In this document: one piece after another, positions 6,735 to 14,411 of the stretch
Layout: the number at the start of each line of letters is the position of its first letter
How positions within the stretch are numbered: position 1 is the first letter of the stretch
Source of the DNA: an uncultured Lachnospiraceae bacterium
GTDB lineage: Bacteria; Bacillota; Clostridia; Lachnospirales; Lachnospiraceae
Direction of reading: 5' to 3'
NCBI GenBank assembly: GCA_910588285.1
Contig: CAJUQB010000074.1
Coordinates: 1-23,398, forward strand
Length of the DNA stretch: 23,398 bases
Notes under the pieces: generated by a model
Told to the model about the DNA's origin: nothing
The model's database searches: none
Seen by the model: only the letters and a program-made list of their open reading frames with translations
Translations under genes and position numbers: made by a program

Positions 6735-7864
6735 CTATAATACTCCTTTCAATAGCCGAAACAGCCGTTCGGCCGCCCCGCGGTACAATTCCTCTCCCCG
6801 GGCCATGGATTCTTCCAGTGAAACCGGACCCTCAACAATTGGAAAGATACTCGTAATCCCGCAATCATACAGGTTCTGCGCTCCCTCTCCGATGCAGCCG
6901 GTCAGTGCAATTACCGGAACATGATTTCGTGCGGCAGCTCTTCCGATTCCGGAAAGTACCTTTCCGTCTGCCGACTGCCCGTCCGCACGTCCTTCCCCGG
7001 TGACCACCAGCTGCGCCCCCTCCAGATGCTTTTCAAAATCCGTCAGCTGCAGGAGCGCTTTAATCCCCGACTGAAAATCTGCCTGCAAAAATATCATACA
7101 GGCAGCGCCAAGTCCACCTGCGGCGCCTCCTCCCGGCGCCTGTCCGATGGGAATATGATACGTATCCTGCAGCACCCGAACGTAGCCTTCCATGCCTGCC
7201 TCCAGCTCCGCAAGCTGCCTGGGATCTGCCCCCTTTTGGGGGCCAAAGGTATAGGTTGCTCCCTGATTCCCCACCAGAGGATTGGTTACATCACACATTA
7301 GGTAATATGTGCTTCCCGGACACGGTCCAATATTCCGCTGTCATCAATCCGGCGTACCCTTCCCAAATCCGCTCCCCGTCCGGGAAGTATACTGCCCTCC
7401 TCATCCAGAAACCGCACCCCCAGAGCTGCCATAGCCCCCATCCCCCCATCATTGGTGGCACTGCCTCCAAGCCCAAGGGTGATATCCCGGTATCCTGCCT
7501 GCAGGGCATCCAGAATCAATTCACCGGTTCCACGGGAGGACGCAAGCATCGGATTGCGCCTTTGGGAGGGAACCAGAGGAAGGCCCGAAGCGGCTGCCAT
7601 CTCTATGATTACCCTTTTATCCGGCAGCACGCCGTAAGCTGCCTGGGTCAGTTCTCCCATGGGGCCATGCACCGCAGCCGTCCGGTACTGCCCTCCGGAA
7701 GCCTTTATCACTGCATCCACCGTTCCCTCCCCGCCGTCTGCGACACAGAGCTTCACCGTCTCACAGGCAGGGAAAAAACATCTTGCAGTCTCCTCTAAAG
7801 TATCTGCGATCCATTCTGAGCTGAGGGAGCCTTTGAAAGAATCTGATGCAAATATAAATTTCAT
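6735..7864 (-). pseudogene. glxK: glycerate 2-kinase (GlxK/GarK family), split by a one-base frameshift
   Basis: The first part (7864 to 7298) starts MKFIFASDSFKGSLSS nine bases after GAGGAG. It carries CVADGGEGTVDAV and LGLGGSATNDGGMGAMAALG, the signature of the family, and ends REAHIT-stop. The second part (7298 to 6735) starts MCDVTNPLVGNQGATYTFGP and carries QAPGGGAAGGLGAACM, LVVTGEGRADGQSADGK and VPVIALTGCIGEGA. Family members read AxITVxCDVTNPL at this joint, so one missing base (ACC-TAATG instead of ACC-GTAATG) explains the break. Stop and restart codons overlap as TAATG, so some reinitiation is possible. Together the parts match the usual length of about 380 aa. The enzyme phosphorylates glycerate to 2-phosphoglycerate. 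It lies downstream of the tannase with a possible terminator between. Confidence 0.88.
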
Positions 7865-7958
7865 GTCTGTCCACTCCTCACAATGAGATGCCTCATCCAT
7901 TTTTCTATCATTTCAGATTTCAACCTTCTTCTCACTATTCTACAGGAAGATGATGCTG

Positions 7959-8000
7959 CTTTAAGAAAGAAAGCTTATCCCAATATCTACGTTGGAATAA
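7959..8000 (-). terminator. possible weak terminator after the tannase gene
   Basis: On the minus strand TTATTCCAA (8000-7992) can pair with TTGGGATAA (7983-7975) across an eight-base loop, with one G-U pair. A T-rich tract GCTTTCTTTCTT follows. The stem is AT-rich and the T-run is interrupted, so termination would be partial and glycerate kinase may be read from the operon. Confidence 0.3.
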
Positions 8001-8006
8001 TATCTT

Positions 8007-9497
8007 TTAAGATAGCCCATTGTCCACCAAGCTGTCAATCCACGCAAAAAGCTCCGGCAAATCATAATCTCCGCTATGCGGAAGCCCCCAGGGTAATTTG
8101 AAATCCACCTCTGCACCAGCATTCTGCAGGCTCAGCTCCAAAATAACGGGGATTGCAAGAGAGGTATCTCTGTCATTGGAGCCGTGGCGGATCCACCAGT
8201 GTTTGGCACAGGTCGCCTGTGAATCCTGAATATAACAGATCGGATTCAGCATTTTAATAACAGGCTCCTCTGCCATGGTGCCATTTACGATTGTGTGTTT
8301 TAACCCAAATTCCGTAAAATGCCTTGCCGGTTCTTCCGGTGTTCCGAATTCATCATTTTCAGGGCTGGCTAAATTGACTTGATCAAAGGCAGGCACTGCT
8401 TTCATACGGGTGATGGTACGAATATAGCGGTCCCAGTCTAACCCCGTAATGCGCTCTCCCTCCCAGGACAAATAGGGCAGTTTCTTTACCTCTGTAAAAT
8501 CACAGGACGGCCATCCCAGCCTTTGGGCTGATGTACACGCTGCATTTACTTCGCTCTGGGCGGAATGAATCAATTCTTTTATGATATAATCTTTGAAATT
8601 ACCATTTCCCGACTCGTCCAACGTCAGCGCCGCCCCCTCTGGATCTCTTAATGCAAGACTATTTACATAGTCCGGAAAACCGGCCTTCAATTCCTCGGAC
8701 CATTTCATCTGCTGCTGGGACATTTGTAACACCTCTGGCTCCATATGAATCTGTCCGCTTTCATCAAAAGAAAATTTTATAAAATGGGCTTCCTCCAAGC
8801 CATTGAACTGCCACTCATATGCTGCATCTGCATGCTCCAGATCAATGATGGGGCAAAAACAAATGGCCCCGTAAACATCGTCTGGCTCGTCCGCAGCGCC
8901 AATCTCCTGCAGATAGTATTGGTAATCCGGATGATTTCCGGTTGTGCCGGCCAGGGCAGACAATGCCCCGCCGGCGCTGGTTCCATTTGTAAATATTTTC
9001 TCTGTATCTCCCGGAACTACAGCCTTATTATGTCTGAGATATCGAATTGCAGCCTTCAGGTCTACAATATATGCCGGCGCTTTTCCGCACAATTCGCCAT
9101 CCTCTTCCTTGGGCTGGTTCACAACGCCCCCTACAAAAAATTCCTGACATTTTCTTCCCGTGGAACGTCCGCGGACGCCTGCACACGCCACTACATAACC
9201 ATGCTGCAGAGCTGAAAAAATAAAATTCGGTTTTCCGCGATTGTCCGCCCCAGGTTCCCCGGCCGGCCCGGGCATATATCCCCCTACGGTATTTGGCATG
9301 ACAATCGGTGCAGATTTTAGGGAATAACCCTGTATCATTTTCCCTTCAAAATACGCTTCCGGAACGTACAGATTCATCTTCTGGATCGGATCCTTGGGTT
9401 TCCTACAATAAGACAGATTCCGGTAAGCGCGGTATCGTATTGTCTCTGAATCAATGCAGACCTGTTCTATCTGAAAATTTGTTATATCAAAGTCCAT
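8007..9497 (-). CDS. tanB: subtype-B tannase (tannin acylhydrolase)
   Basis: A 496-aa alpha/beta hydrolase that follows the Lactobacillus plantarum TanLp1 (subtype B) pattern. The nucleophile Ser174 is in NGTSAGGALSALAG, followed by DDVYGAICFCPIIDLEHADA and AYEWQF. Asp442 lies in RHGSNDRDT and His474 in GLPHSGDYD. The Asp-His distance of 32 residues equals that of the known triad. It cleaves galloyl ester bonds of gallotannins and gallate esters to release gallate. No signal peptide is visible, so it should be intracellular and act on imported esters. AGGAGG precedes the ATG by 14 bases, somewhat far. It is the last gene of the lpdCBD-tannase operon, 77 bases after lpdD. Confidence 0.92.
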   Translation of the reverse strand: MDFDITNFQIEQVCIDSETIRYRAYRNLSYCRKPKDPIQKMNLYVPEAYFEGKMIQGYSLKSAPIVMPNTVGGYMPGPAGEPGADNRGKPNFIFSALQHGYVVACAGVRGRSTGRKCQEFFVGGVVNQPKEEDGELCGKAPAYIVDLKAAIRYLRHNKAVVPGDTEKIFTNGTSAGGALSALAGTTGNHPDYQYYLQEIGAADEPDDVYGAICFCPIIDLEHADAAYEWQFNGLEEAHFIKFSFDESGQIHMEPEVLQMSQQQMKWSEELKAGFPDYVNSLALRDPEGAALTLDESGNGNFKDYIIKELIHSAQSEVNAACTSAQRLGWPSCDFTEVKKLPYLSWEGERITGLDWDRYIRTITRMKAVPAFDQVNLASPENDEFGTPEEPARHFTEFGLKHTIVNGTMAEEPVIKMLNPICYIQDSQATCAKHWWIRHGSNDRDTSLAIPVILELSLQNAGAEVDFKLPWGLPHSGDYDLPELFAWIDSLVDNGLS

Positions 9498-9574
9498 TTT
9501 TTAATCCCTGTCCTCCTGTTATTTCCTTCTTAAAATATTCATACCTTTCCTTTGAGAAAAATGCATACCATTGG

Positions 9575-9952
9575 TCAAAGATCCTCTTTTATATTTTCTG
9601 TCAAAATTCTCACCGCCTCCTGCACCTCCTGAATCTGTGCTGCCGTAATATCATCTTCATGAAAGCCTCCGCTGCACACCACTGTCATTTTCCCAAAGGA
9701 TGCTGCCTGCTCTGCCAGGTAACGGCACAGCTGCTCATCCTTATGTCCTGTCACATTCAGGACCGAGGAGGTGGCGCTGCCAAGTCCATTTCCGGCAAGC
9801 GACGGCCTTGGCAGTGCCAATACCGTACAGCCAATATGCGGCCTTGATCCCCCGGTCAGCAAAATATGCAGATCCTCTCCAGCATAATTGATCTGGGCAC
9901 ATATTTTCCCAAAAGACATTTCCTGTATATATTCCTTACTTATTCTATTCAA
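9575..9952 (-). CDS. lpdD: LpdD-like accessory protein of gallate decarboxylase
   Basis: A 125-aa protein with the LpdD-family blocks LLTGGSRPHIGCTVLALPRP, SATSSVLNVTGHKDEQLCRY and VCSGGFHEDDIT. LpdD is the small third component needed with LpdB and LpdC, thought to help the prenylated-flavin decarboxylase. The start used is TTG at 9952, overlapping the last codons of lpdB by eight bases, with GGAAGG just upstream. An ATG at 9919 (MSFGKICAQ) is a possible later start. The overlap with lpdB indicates coupled translation. Confidence 0.85.
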   Translation of the reverse strand: MNRISKEYIQEMSFGKICAQINYAGEDLHILLTGGSRPHIGCTVLALPRPSLAGNGLGSATSSVLNVTGHKDEQLCRYLAEQAASFGKMTVVCSGGFHEDDITAAQIQEVQEAVRILTENIKEDL

Positions 9953-10517
9953 AGCCTTCCCACCTTCGATATCCGGCTGCTTCTATGCCAAAGGGCTCTA
10001 ACAGCTTAGCTGCTATATGATATGTCATCTCTTCTATGTTTCTGGGCCTGTGATAAAAGGTCATCATCGGCGGGATAATATGTATCCCCGGAAGCCGGGA
10101 AAGCTCCTCCAGATTCCTCAGGTGAATGACGCTTAACGGGGTTTCCCGAACTGCCAGCACCAGGGAACGCTGTTCCTTAATGGTAACATCAGCCGCACGC
10201 AGCAGGAGATTGTCCGTGTAGCCGCTTATCATCCCTGCTGCTGTTTTCATACTACAGGGAACGATCAGCATTCCTGCTGTCCGAAAGGAGCCGCTGGCAG
10301 GGCCGGCCCCCATTTCATCCGGTTCATAACAGACATCGGCCAGCGTCTCTGCCATTTCCAGCGGTTCCTCCATCTCCTGCTGCCAGGTGAGCCTGGCACT
10401 CTTTGTCATAATCAAATGGATTTCATAGTTTCCAGACTCCCGAATCAGCTTCAGGCACTGAACCAGTAGGGGCATCCCACTTGCTCCGGACGCACCTACA
10501 ACTATTCTATTTTTCAT
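9945..10517 (-). CDS. lpdB: UbiX-like flavin prenyltransferase of the gallate decarboxylase system
   Basis: A 190-aa flavoprotein of the UbiX/Pad1/LpdB family. The N-terminal FMN-binding GASGASGMP is at residues 8-16, followed by VPCSMKTAAGMISGYTDNLL, AADVTIKEQRSLVLAVRETP and IIPPMMTFYHRP, all hallmark blocks. It joins a prenyl group to FMN to make the prenyl-FMN cofactor of UbiD-type decarboxylases, here LpdC encoded one base upstream. ATG at 10517 follows GGGGGAATGAG at the end of lpdC. Only gene position and partner identify it as LpdB rather than a general UbiX. Confidence 0.92.
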   Translation of the reverse strand: MKNRIVVGASGASGMPLLVQCLKLIRESGNYEIHLIMTKSARLTWQQEMEEPLEMAETLADVCYEPDEMGAGPASGSFRTAGMLIVPCSMKTAAGMISGYTDNLLLRAADVTIKEQRSLVLAVRETPLSVIHLRNLEELSRLPGIHIIPPMMTFYHRPRNIEEMTYHIAAKLLEPFGIEAAGYRRWEGFE

Positions 10518-10518
10518 C

Positions 10519-11994
10519 TCATTCCCCCATCACCGGCTTCCATTTTTCCTGATCAATCTCCAGAAAATGTGCCCGCCGGAAGCGTTGCCGCAGCCTGTAT
10601 GGCACTGTACAGTCAAATATCGTCTTGCAGGCAATTCCGTGATCTTGTATTGTGGCCGAATAGTCCGGATCGTTGGAGGGATCCAGCGGATGGCACCGCA
10701 CGCCCGGAATTGTGACAACATCCACATCCCCCTGGAATCTTGTGTTCATAGCCCAGAGCACGTCGTTCATGTCAAAGCAATCCACATCCTCATCCACCAG
10801 AAATACATGCTTCAGCTCACTGAATGCCGAGAATGCCAGCAAAGCAGCCTGCCGCTGCCTCCCCTCGTCACTGGGCGAGCGCTTCTGGAACTGCAGCACT
10901 GCCATGTACTTGCCCCCGCCTGCTGAGGCACAATACACATTTTTCAGCCGCCCTGGCATAGCCTTCTCCACCATACCGAAAATACTGGCCTCCGTAGGAA
11001 TCCCTGCCATGGACACATGCTCCTCACTGGGGCCAATACAGGTCTGCATGATCGGATGCTCCCGATGGGTCACTGCCGTTACCTGAATCAGGCAGCACTG
11101 ATCGCTGGCAGGCCCGGTATAGCCCGGAAATTCCGGCATGGCATAACCGGTATGGCTGTTCTGATCCTCCTGAACCCGCACTCCCGGAACAATTTCTCCC
11201 TCAATGACATATTCCGCATTGGCGATCGCACGCTCCTCCACGGTCAGACAGCGGCACAGCTGTACCGGCTCTCCCCGCAGGGCTCCCGCCACCGCAAGCT
11301 CATCATATCCCATAGGCGTTGTGGGCGGCTCGAAGCAGGAGCCAATCTCAATCGCCGGATCCACTCCAATACTGATGGAGATGGGCAGACGGATCCCCAG
11401 CTCCTGTGCACGCTCTGACATGGCTCCGATATGTCTGGATCCGGGCGTAAAAAAGATGGACAGCTCCCGTTTTCCCTGGATACACATCCGATGGATCGTC
11501 ACATCGCTAAGTCCGGTATCCGGATGGGTTGCATAGCACATCCCAAGGGTGATATAAGGGCCTGCATCCTCCGGCGTATTGGTAGGAGCCGGAACCAGCC
11601 GCCTTAAATCAAAATCTTCCTCTGTGGCCAGATGCACCACCTGCTGGCAGGGCGCCGGTTCCACAGCCATCACAGGCAGAATGGGATGATCCACACTATG
11701 GTACAGTTTTTTCCCCAGCTCCTGCGGCTCACAGTCCAGCAGCGCCGCCACACGTCTGCGGCTGGCCAGGATACCGATAGCCACCCTGGCATCCGGATGC
11801 CCTATAATATTTTCAAACACCATGGCAGGCCCTTCCTTCGTAGGGCGCATCACCGTTCCGCCTGCCCCCACATGGCGGTAAACCCCTGACAGCTCTGCAC
11901 TGGGATCCACCGGAATCTGTGTGGTAAGCAGCTGTCCCGGCATGGACGCTAACCGTTTCAGGGCGCTCCGCAAATCATATACCTTATCTTCCAT
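10519..11994 (-). CDS. lpdC: gallate decarboxylase, UbiD family catalytic subunit
   Basis: About 491 aa, the length of L. plantarum LpdC, with block-by-block agreement: DPSAELSGVYRHVGAGGTV, RPTKEGPAMVFENI, LVPAPTNTPEDAGPYIT, SDVTIHRM (cofactor and metal region), GSCFEPPTTPMGYDELAVAG, NAEYVIEGEIVPGVRVQED (the UbiD glutamate segment), MPEFPGY, GPSEEHVSMAGIPTEASI, QRQAALLAFSAF and VDEDVDCFDMNDVLWAMNTR. It removes CO2 from gallate to give pyrogallol, using prenyl-FMN made by LpdB. ATG at 11994 has GGAGG five bases upstream. A TTG four codons earlier (12006), with AGGAAGG before it, is the alternative start. It is the first gene of the operon and is divergent from a LysR gene. Confidence 0.93.
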   Translation of the reverse strand: MEDKVYDLRSALKRLASMPGQLLTTQIPVDPSAELSGVYRHVGAGGTVMRPTKEGPAMVFENIIGHPDARVAIGILASRRRVAALLDCEPQELGKKLYHSVDHPILPVMAVEPAPCQQVVHLATEEDFDLRRLVPAPTNTPEDAGPYITLGMCYATHPDTGLSDVTIHRMCIQGKRELSIFFTPGSRHIGAMSERAQELGIRLPISISIGVDPAIEIGSCFEPPTTPMGYDELAVAGALRGEPVQLCRCLTVEERAIANAEYVIEGEIVPGVRVQEDQNSHTGYAMPEFPGYTGPASDQCCLIQVTAVTHREHPIMQTCIGPSEEHVSMAGIPTEASIFGMVEKAMPGRLKNVYCASAGGGKYMAVLQFQKRSPSDEGRQRQAALLAFSAFSELKHVFLVDEDVDCFDMNDVLWAMNTRFQGDVDVVTIPGVRCHPLDPSNDPDYSATIQDHGIACKTIFDCTVPYRLRQRFRRAHFLEIDQEKWKPVMGE

Positions 11995-12046
11995 ATGCTC
12001 CTCCAAATGTTCCTTCCTATGTCCCTAAACAAAATATTCTGTATTT

Positions 12047-12075
12047 ATCATATCAGGATTTTTCTTTCCAATCAA
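12047..12075 (-). promoter_or_regulatory. predicted promoter of the lpdC-lpdB-lpdD-tannase operon
   Basis: On the minus strand TTGATT (12075-12070) and TATGAT (12052-12047) are separated by exactly 17 bases. Transcription would start near 12040, leaving a leader of about 45 bases. The T-N11-A palindrome at 12096-12110 would then be centred about 63 bases upstream, the standard LysR activation position. Confidence 0.6.
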
Positions 12076-12093
12076 TTCTCTCTATGGTATAAT
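12065..12093 (+). promoter_or_regulatory. predicted promoter of the divergent LysR gene
   Basis: TTTCCA (12065-12070) and a perfect TATAAT (12088-12093) are 17 bases apart. The start would fall at about 12100, inside the palindrome at 12096-12110, so LysR bound there should repress its own gene. It overlaps the -35 box of the operon promoter on the other strand. Confidence 0.6.
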
Positions 12094-12095
12094 TG

Positions 12096-12110
12096 ATTCC
12101 ATAATGGAAT
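12096..12110. promoter_or_regulatory. LysR-type recognition site (T-N11-A palindrome)
   Basis: ATTCCAT-A-ATGGAAT is a perfect inverted repeat of seven-base arms around one base and fits T-N11-A (T12097, A12109), the established LysR-type consensus. It lies between the divergent genes. It is the obvious site for the LysR protein encoded at 12128, which would bind a phenolic ligand such as gallate (inference). Confidence 0.65.
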
Positions 12111-12127
12111 GATTTGGAGGAATTGTC

Positions 12128-13027
12128 ATGACCTTTGAACAATTGGAAGCCTTTCTTGCCGCCGCGGAGCAGAACACCTTTTTTGATGCAGCAGAACTCC
12201 TGCACATTTCCCAATCTGCCCTGTCGAAACAGATTATTAAGCTTGAGAAGGAGCTGGGGGTAGCTCTTTTCGACCGCAGGCACCGTCATGCCTGCCTGAA
12301 TGATGCCGGAGAGGAATTTTACCGGGAGGCCCTGGCGCTGCATCGGCAGTACCTGCGTATGCGCACCTGGATGAGACGGTATCAGAAAAGCTGCGGCCAC
12401 ACACTTGTGGTAGGAACCCTGCCAATCCTGTCCCAGTATGGTCTCACAGAATTACTTTCTGATTTTTCCAAGCAGAATCCCGATATTCAGCTGGTTTTGG
12501 AAGAGGTAGAGGAGCCCGCGTTAATGCAGGGCCTAAGCAGGGGGCGCTTTGATTGTGCAATTGCCCGCGAAAGTCTTCTGGATGCCGCTCTTTATGAAAT
12601 GCTGCCTCTGGCTCATGATGAGCTGGTGGCAATTCTTCCTGCCTCCCATCCACTCCTTGAAACAAACGTGCCTTCCTCCTTCTCCATCTCTCAGCTGGCA
12701 GAGGCAGACTTTCTGCTGATGCACCGCCATACGGCTGTCTACCTCCAATGCATGCAGATGTTCCATGCTGCCAGTATCAACCCGCGGATCCTGCGCCATG
12801 CCCGGCCAGAATCCATCCTGAGCGCAGTGGCTGTGGGAGAAGGGGTGGGACTGCTTCCCAAAAGCAGCCTTGGTCTTTTCAAACATCAAAATATAGCGGC
12901 CGTCTCCCTCTCCCCTGCTGTTTTGCTTCCTGTCGTACTGGCAAAACCCAGGCTGGAAAAGGATACTGCCGCCATGAAACGTCTGGCTGAATTCATAGGC
13001 AGTGCTCCTTATCAGTTAATCCCTTGA
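12128..13027 (+). CDS. LysR-family regulator of the tannase/gallate decarboxylase operon
   Basis: A 299-aa LysR protein. The HTH is at residues 1-60 (FLAAAEQNTFFDAAELLHIS, then QSALSKQIIKLEKELGVALF), with a linker helix and then an effector domain from about residue 92 (TLVVGTLPILSQYG, RFDCAIARESLLD, ILSAVAVGEGVGLLPKS). TTTGGAGG precedes the ATG. Its position, divergent from lpdC across a shared control region with a T-N11-A palindrome, makes it the likely gallate- or tannin-responsive activator, similar in role to TanR-type regulators of lactobacilli. The ligand is not shown by sequence. Confidence 0.9.
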   Translation: MTFEQLEAFLAAAEQNTFFDAAELLHISQSALSKQIIKLEKELGVALFDRRHRHACLNDAGEEFYREALALHRQYLRMRTWMRRYQKSCGHTLVVGTLPILSQYGLTELLSDFSKQNPDIQLVLEEVEEPALMQGLSRGRFDCAIARESLLDAALYEMLPLAHDELVAILPASHPLLETNVPSSFSISQLAEADFLLMHRHTAVYLQCMQMFHAASINPRILRHARPESILSAVAVGEGVGLLPKSSLGLFKHQNIAAVSLSPAVLLPVVLAKPRLEKDTAAMKRLAEFIGSAPYQLIP

Positions 13028-13073
13028 TCGTAGCTGATAAAAGACAGATTTTCGACAATTTCACGCCAGGTGA

Positions 13074-14327
13074 TTACTTGATCACATACTTCGTACCCCT
13101 TCCTCTGCCTTCAATTTTCACAACACCTTTTTTCCCCATCTCTTTCAGTAATTGTGTTGTCTTTGATTTGCTAAACGGGGCGTAAGGAGCAATTTCGCTC
13201 ATTGATTTCAGCATTGTTTTGCTTAAAATTTTATATATTTTTCTTTCGTCTTCCGTTAAATTCAGGTTTTTCTCAAAAACCGGAAGTACAATCGTAATTG
13301 TATTTTCCGACACTTCAAACTCTGGCTGCTTCAATCCTTCTTCATAGAGCTGCTTTATCCGTGTAATTCCTGTACCGAATATTTCGACAAACCCCAGCCT
13401 GTAAAATACATTTGCAAGATTTCTATTTCTTAAGACCGAAAGTTTCCCCGCTAAATACTCATCTTCTGTTATTCCGGAAGGCAGTCCTCCCGGAGAAATA
13501 ATTTCTATTCTGTCGTCAAACATCGAAACTTTTATCTGTGACTCCACATCCCACGCCCTATGAATCAGCGCATTTGCGATTGCTTCTCTAAACGCGGCCT
13601 CCGGTATTTTTTCTGCCTTTTTCCTTTCGGCGCCTTGTATTTCCTCATATTGATAATAATCTTTGAATACCTCTGATACTTTTTCGTAACCTGCCAAAAT
13701 GGATATATTATCAAATGTTGCTCTCTTATGAATCACACTGATGTTCTCGCCGAACCTCACAATGTCAATTCCCGGAAAATGATTTTTATCCGCCAAAATA
13801 CCAGCCGCATTATTATATCCGGCAGCGCTGTTATATAAGTTCAGCGTTTTCAAGGTATCCTGATTAAAAGTTTCAATTTGAATACATTCTTTTAATTTTT
13901 GACATAGCGTATCAAAAGTCAGCTCTTGATCTTCACACGGCAATTCTTCAAACCTGATATTTTTTCCTTCTAAAATCAGTCTTGACAGCTCCAGTGTATC
14001 AGCCTCTATTGTTGCAGTATCATTTCGCTTATATGCTTTCGATTTATATAAATATGGCTTTTGAAGCCCGCTTTTTACAGTCAGTTTTATCGTTCTGTCA
14101 TTATTCTGCAATTCCAGTGTATAATCAGGCTGCGGAGTAATGCTGTCATTAATTTTATTTTCGATATCCAGACACCCCTGTTTTACATCCGGCAGCCCTT
14201 TGATATTACCATTGTCATCAATGCCAAAAAATATTTCTCCGCCATCGTAATTCGAAAAGGCACTTACTGTTTTTAAAAATGTATTTGTAATCATTTCTTT
14301 GAACTCTGTTGTTCTTGTTTCACGCAT
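13074..14327 (-). CDS. AlbA_2/Schlafen-type ATP-binding protein with winged-helix C-terminus
   Basis: About 417 aa. The N-terminal AlbA_2 (Schlafen-like) domain starts at ETRTTEFKEMITNTFLKTVS and contains FSNYDGGEIFFGIDDNGNI. The middle HATPase_c_4 region has REAIANALIHRAWD, DDRIEIISPGGLPSGI, NRNLANVFYRLGFVE and GTGITRIKQLYEEG. The last 60 residues form a winged helix (FSKSKTTQLLKEMGKKGVVK) ending GRGRGTKYVIK. Such proteins are usually annotated as putative transcriptional regulators or ATP-dependent helicases; some relatives sit in defence contexts. The start at 14327 has AGGGAG eight bases upstream; the longer frame starting at 14369 has none. AT-rich, and next to another ATPase on the same strand with its own promoter between. 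Confidence 0.85.
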   Translation of the reverse strand: MRETRTTEFKEMITNTFLKTVSAFSNYDGGEIFFGIDDNGNIKGLPDVKQGCLDIENKINDSITPQPDYTLELQNNDRTIKLTVKSGLQKPYLYKSKAYKRNDTATIEADTLELSRLILEGKNIRFEELPCEDQELTFDTLCQKLKECIQIETFNQDTLKTLNLYNSAAGYNNAAGILADKNHFPGIDIVRFGENISVIHKRATFDNISILAGYEKVSEVFKDYYQYEEIQGAERKKAEKIPEAAFREAIANALIHRAWDVESQIKVSMFDDRIEIISPGGLPSGITEDEYLAGKLSVLRNRNLANVFYRLGFVEIFGTGITRIKQLYEEGLKQPEFEVSENTITIVLPVFEKNLNLTEDERKIYKILSKTMLKSMSEIAPYAPFSKSKTTQLLKEMGKKGVVKIEGRGRGTKYVIK

Positions 14328-14360
14328 ACACTGCTCTCCCTTTCCAATTTTACTGCTTAT

Positions 14361-14389
14361 ATTATACACAGAAATACGCAGAAATTCAA
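14361..14389 (-). promoter_or_regulatory. predicted promoter of the AlbA_2 protein gene
   Basis: TTGAAT (14389-14384), 17 bases, then TATAAT (14366-14361) on the minus strand give a near-consensus sigma-A promoter 34 bases before the ATG at 14327. Confidence 0.6.
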
Positions 14390-14407
14390 TCGTATTTATT
14401 TACGATT
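14388..14407. repeat. inverted repeat overlapping the -35 box
   Basis: AATCGTA (14388-14394) and TACGATT (14401-14407) are perfect seven-base arms around TTTATT. The repeat touches the -35 box of the preceding promoter. It could be an operator or a weak hairpin after the upstream ATPase gene, whose stop is at 14412. No T-run follows it, so a terminator is unlikely. Confidence 0.4.
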
Positions 14408-14411
14408 AATT

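Noticed and set aside
10567..11889. Several plus-strand frames of 85 to 137 codons across lpdC
   Set aside because: They are antisense shadows of a GC-rich, strongly conserved gene.
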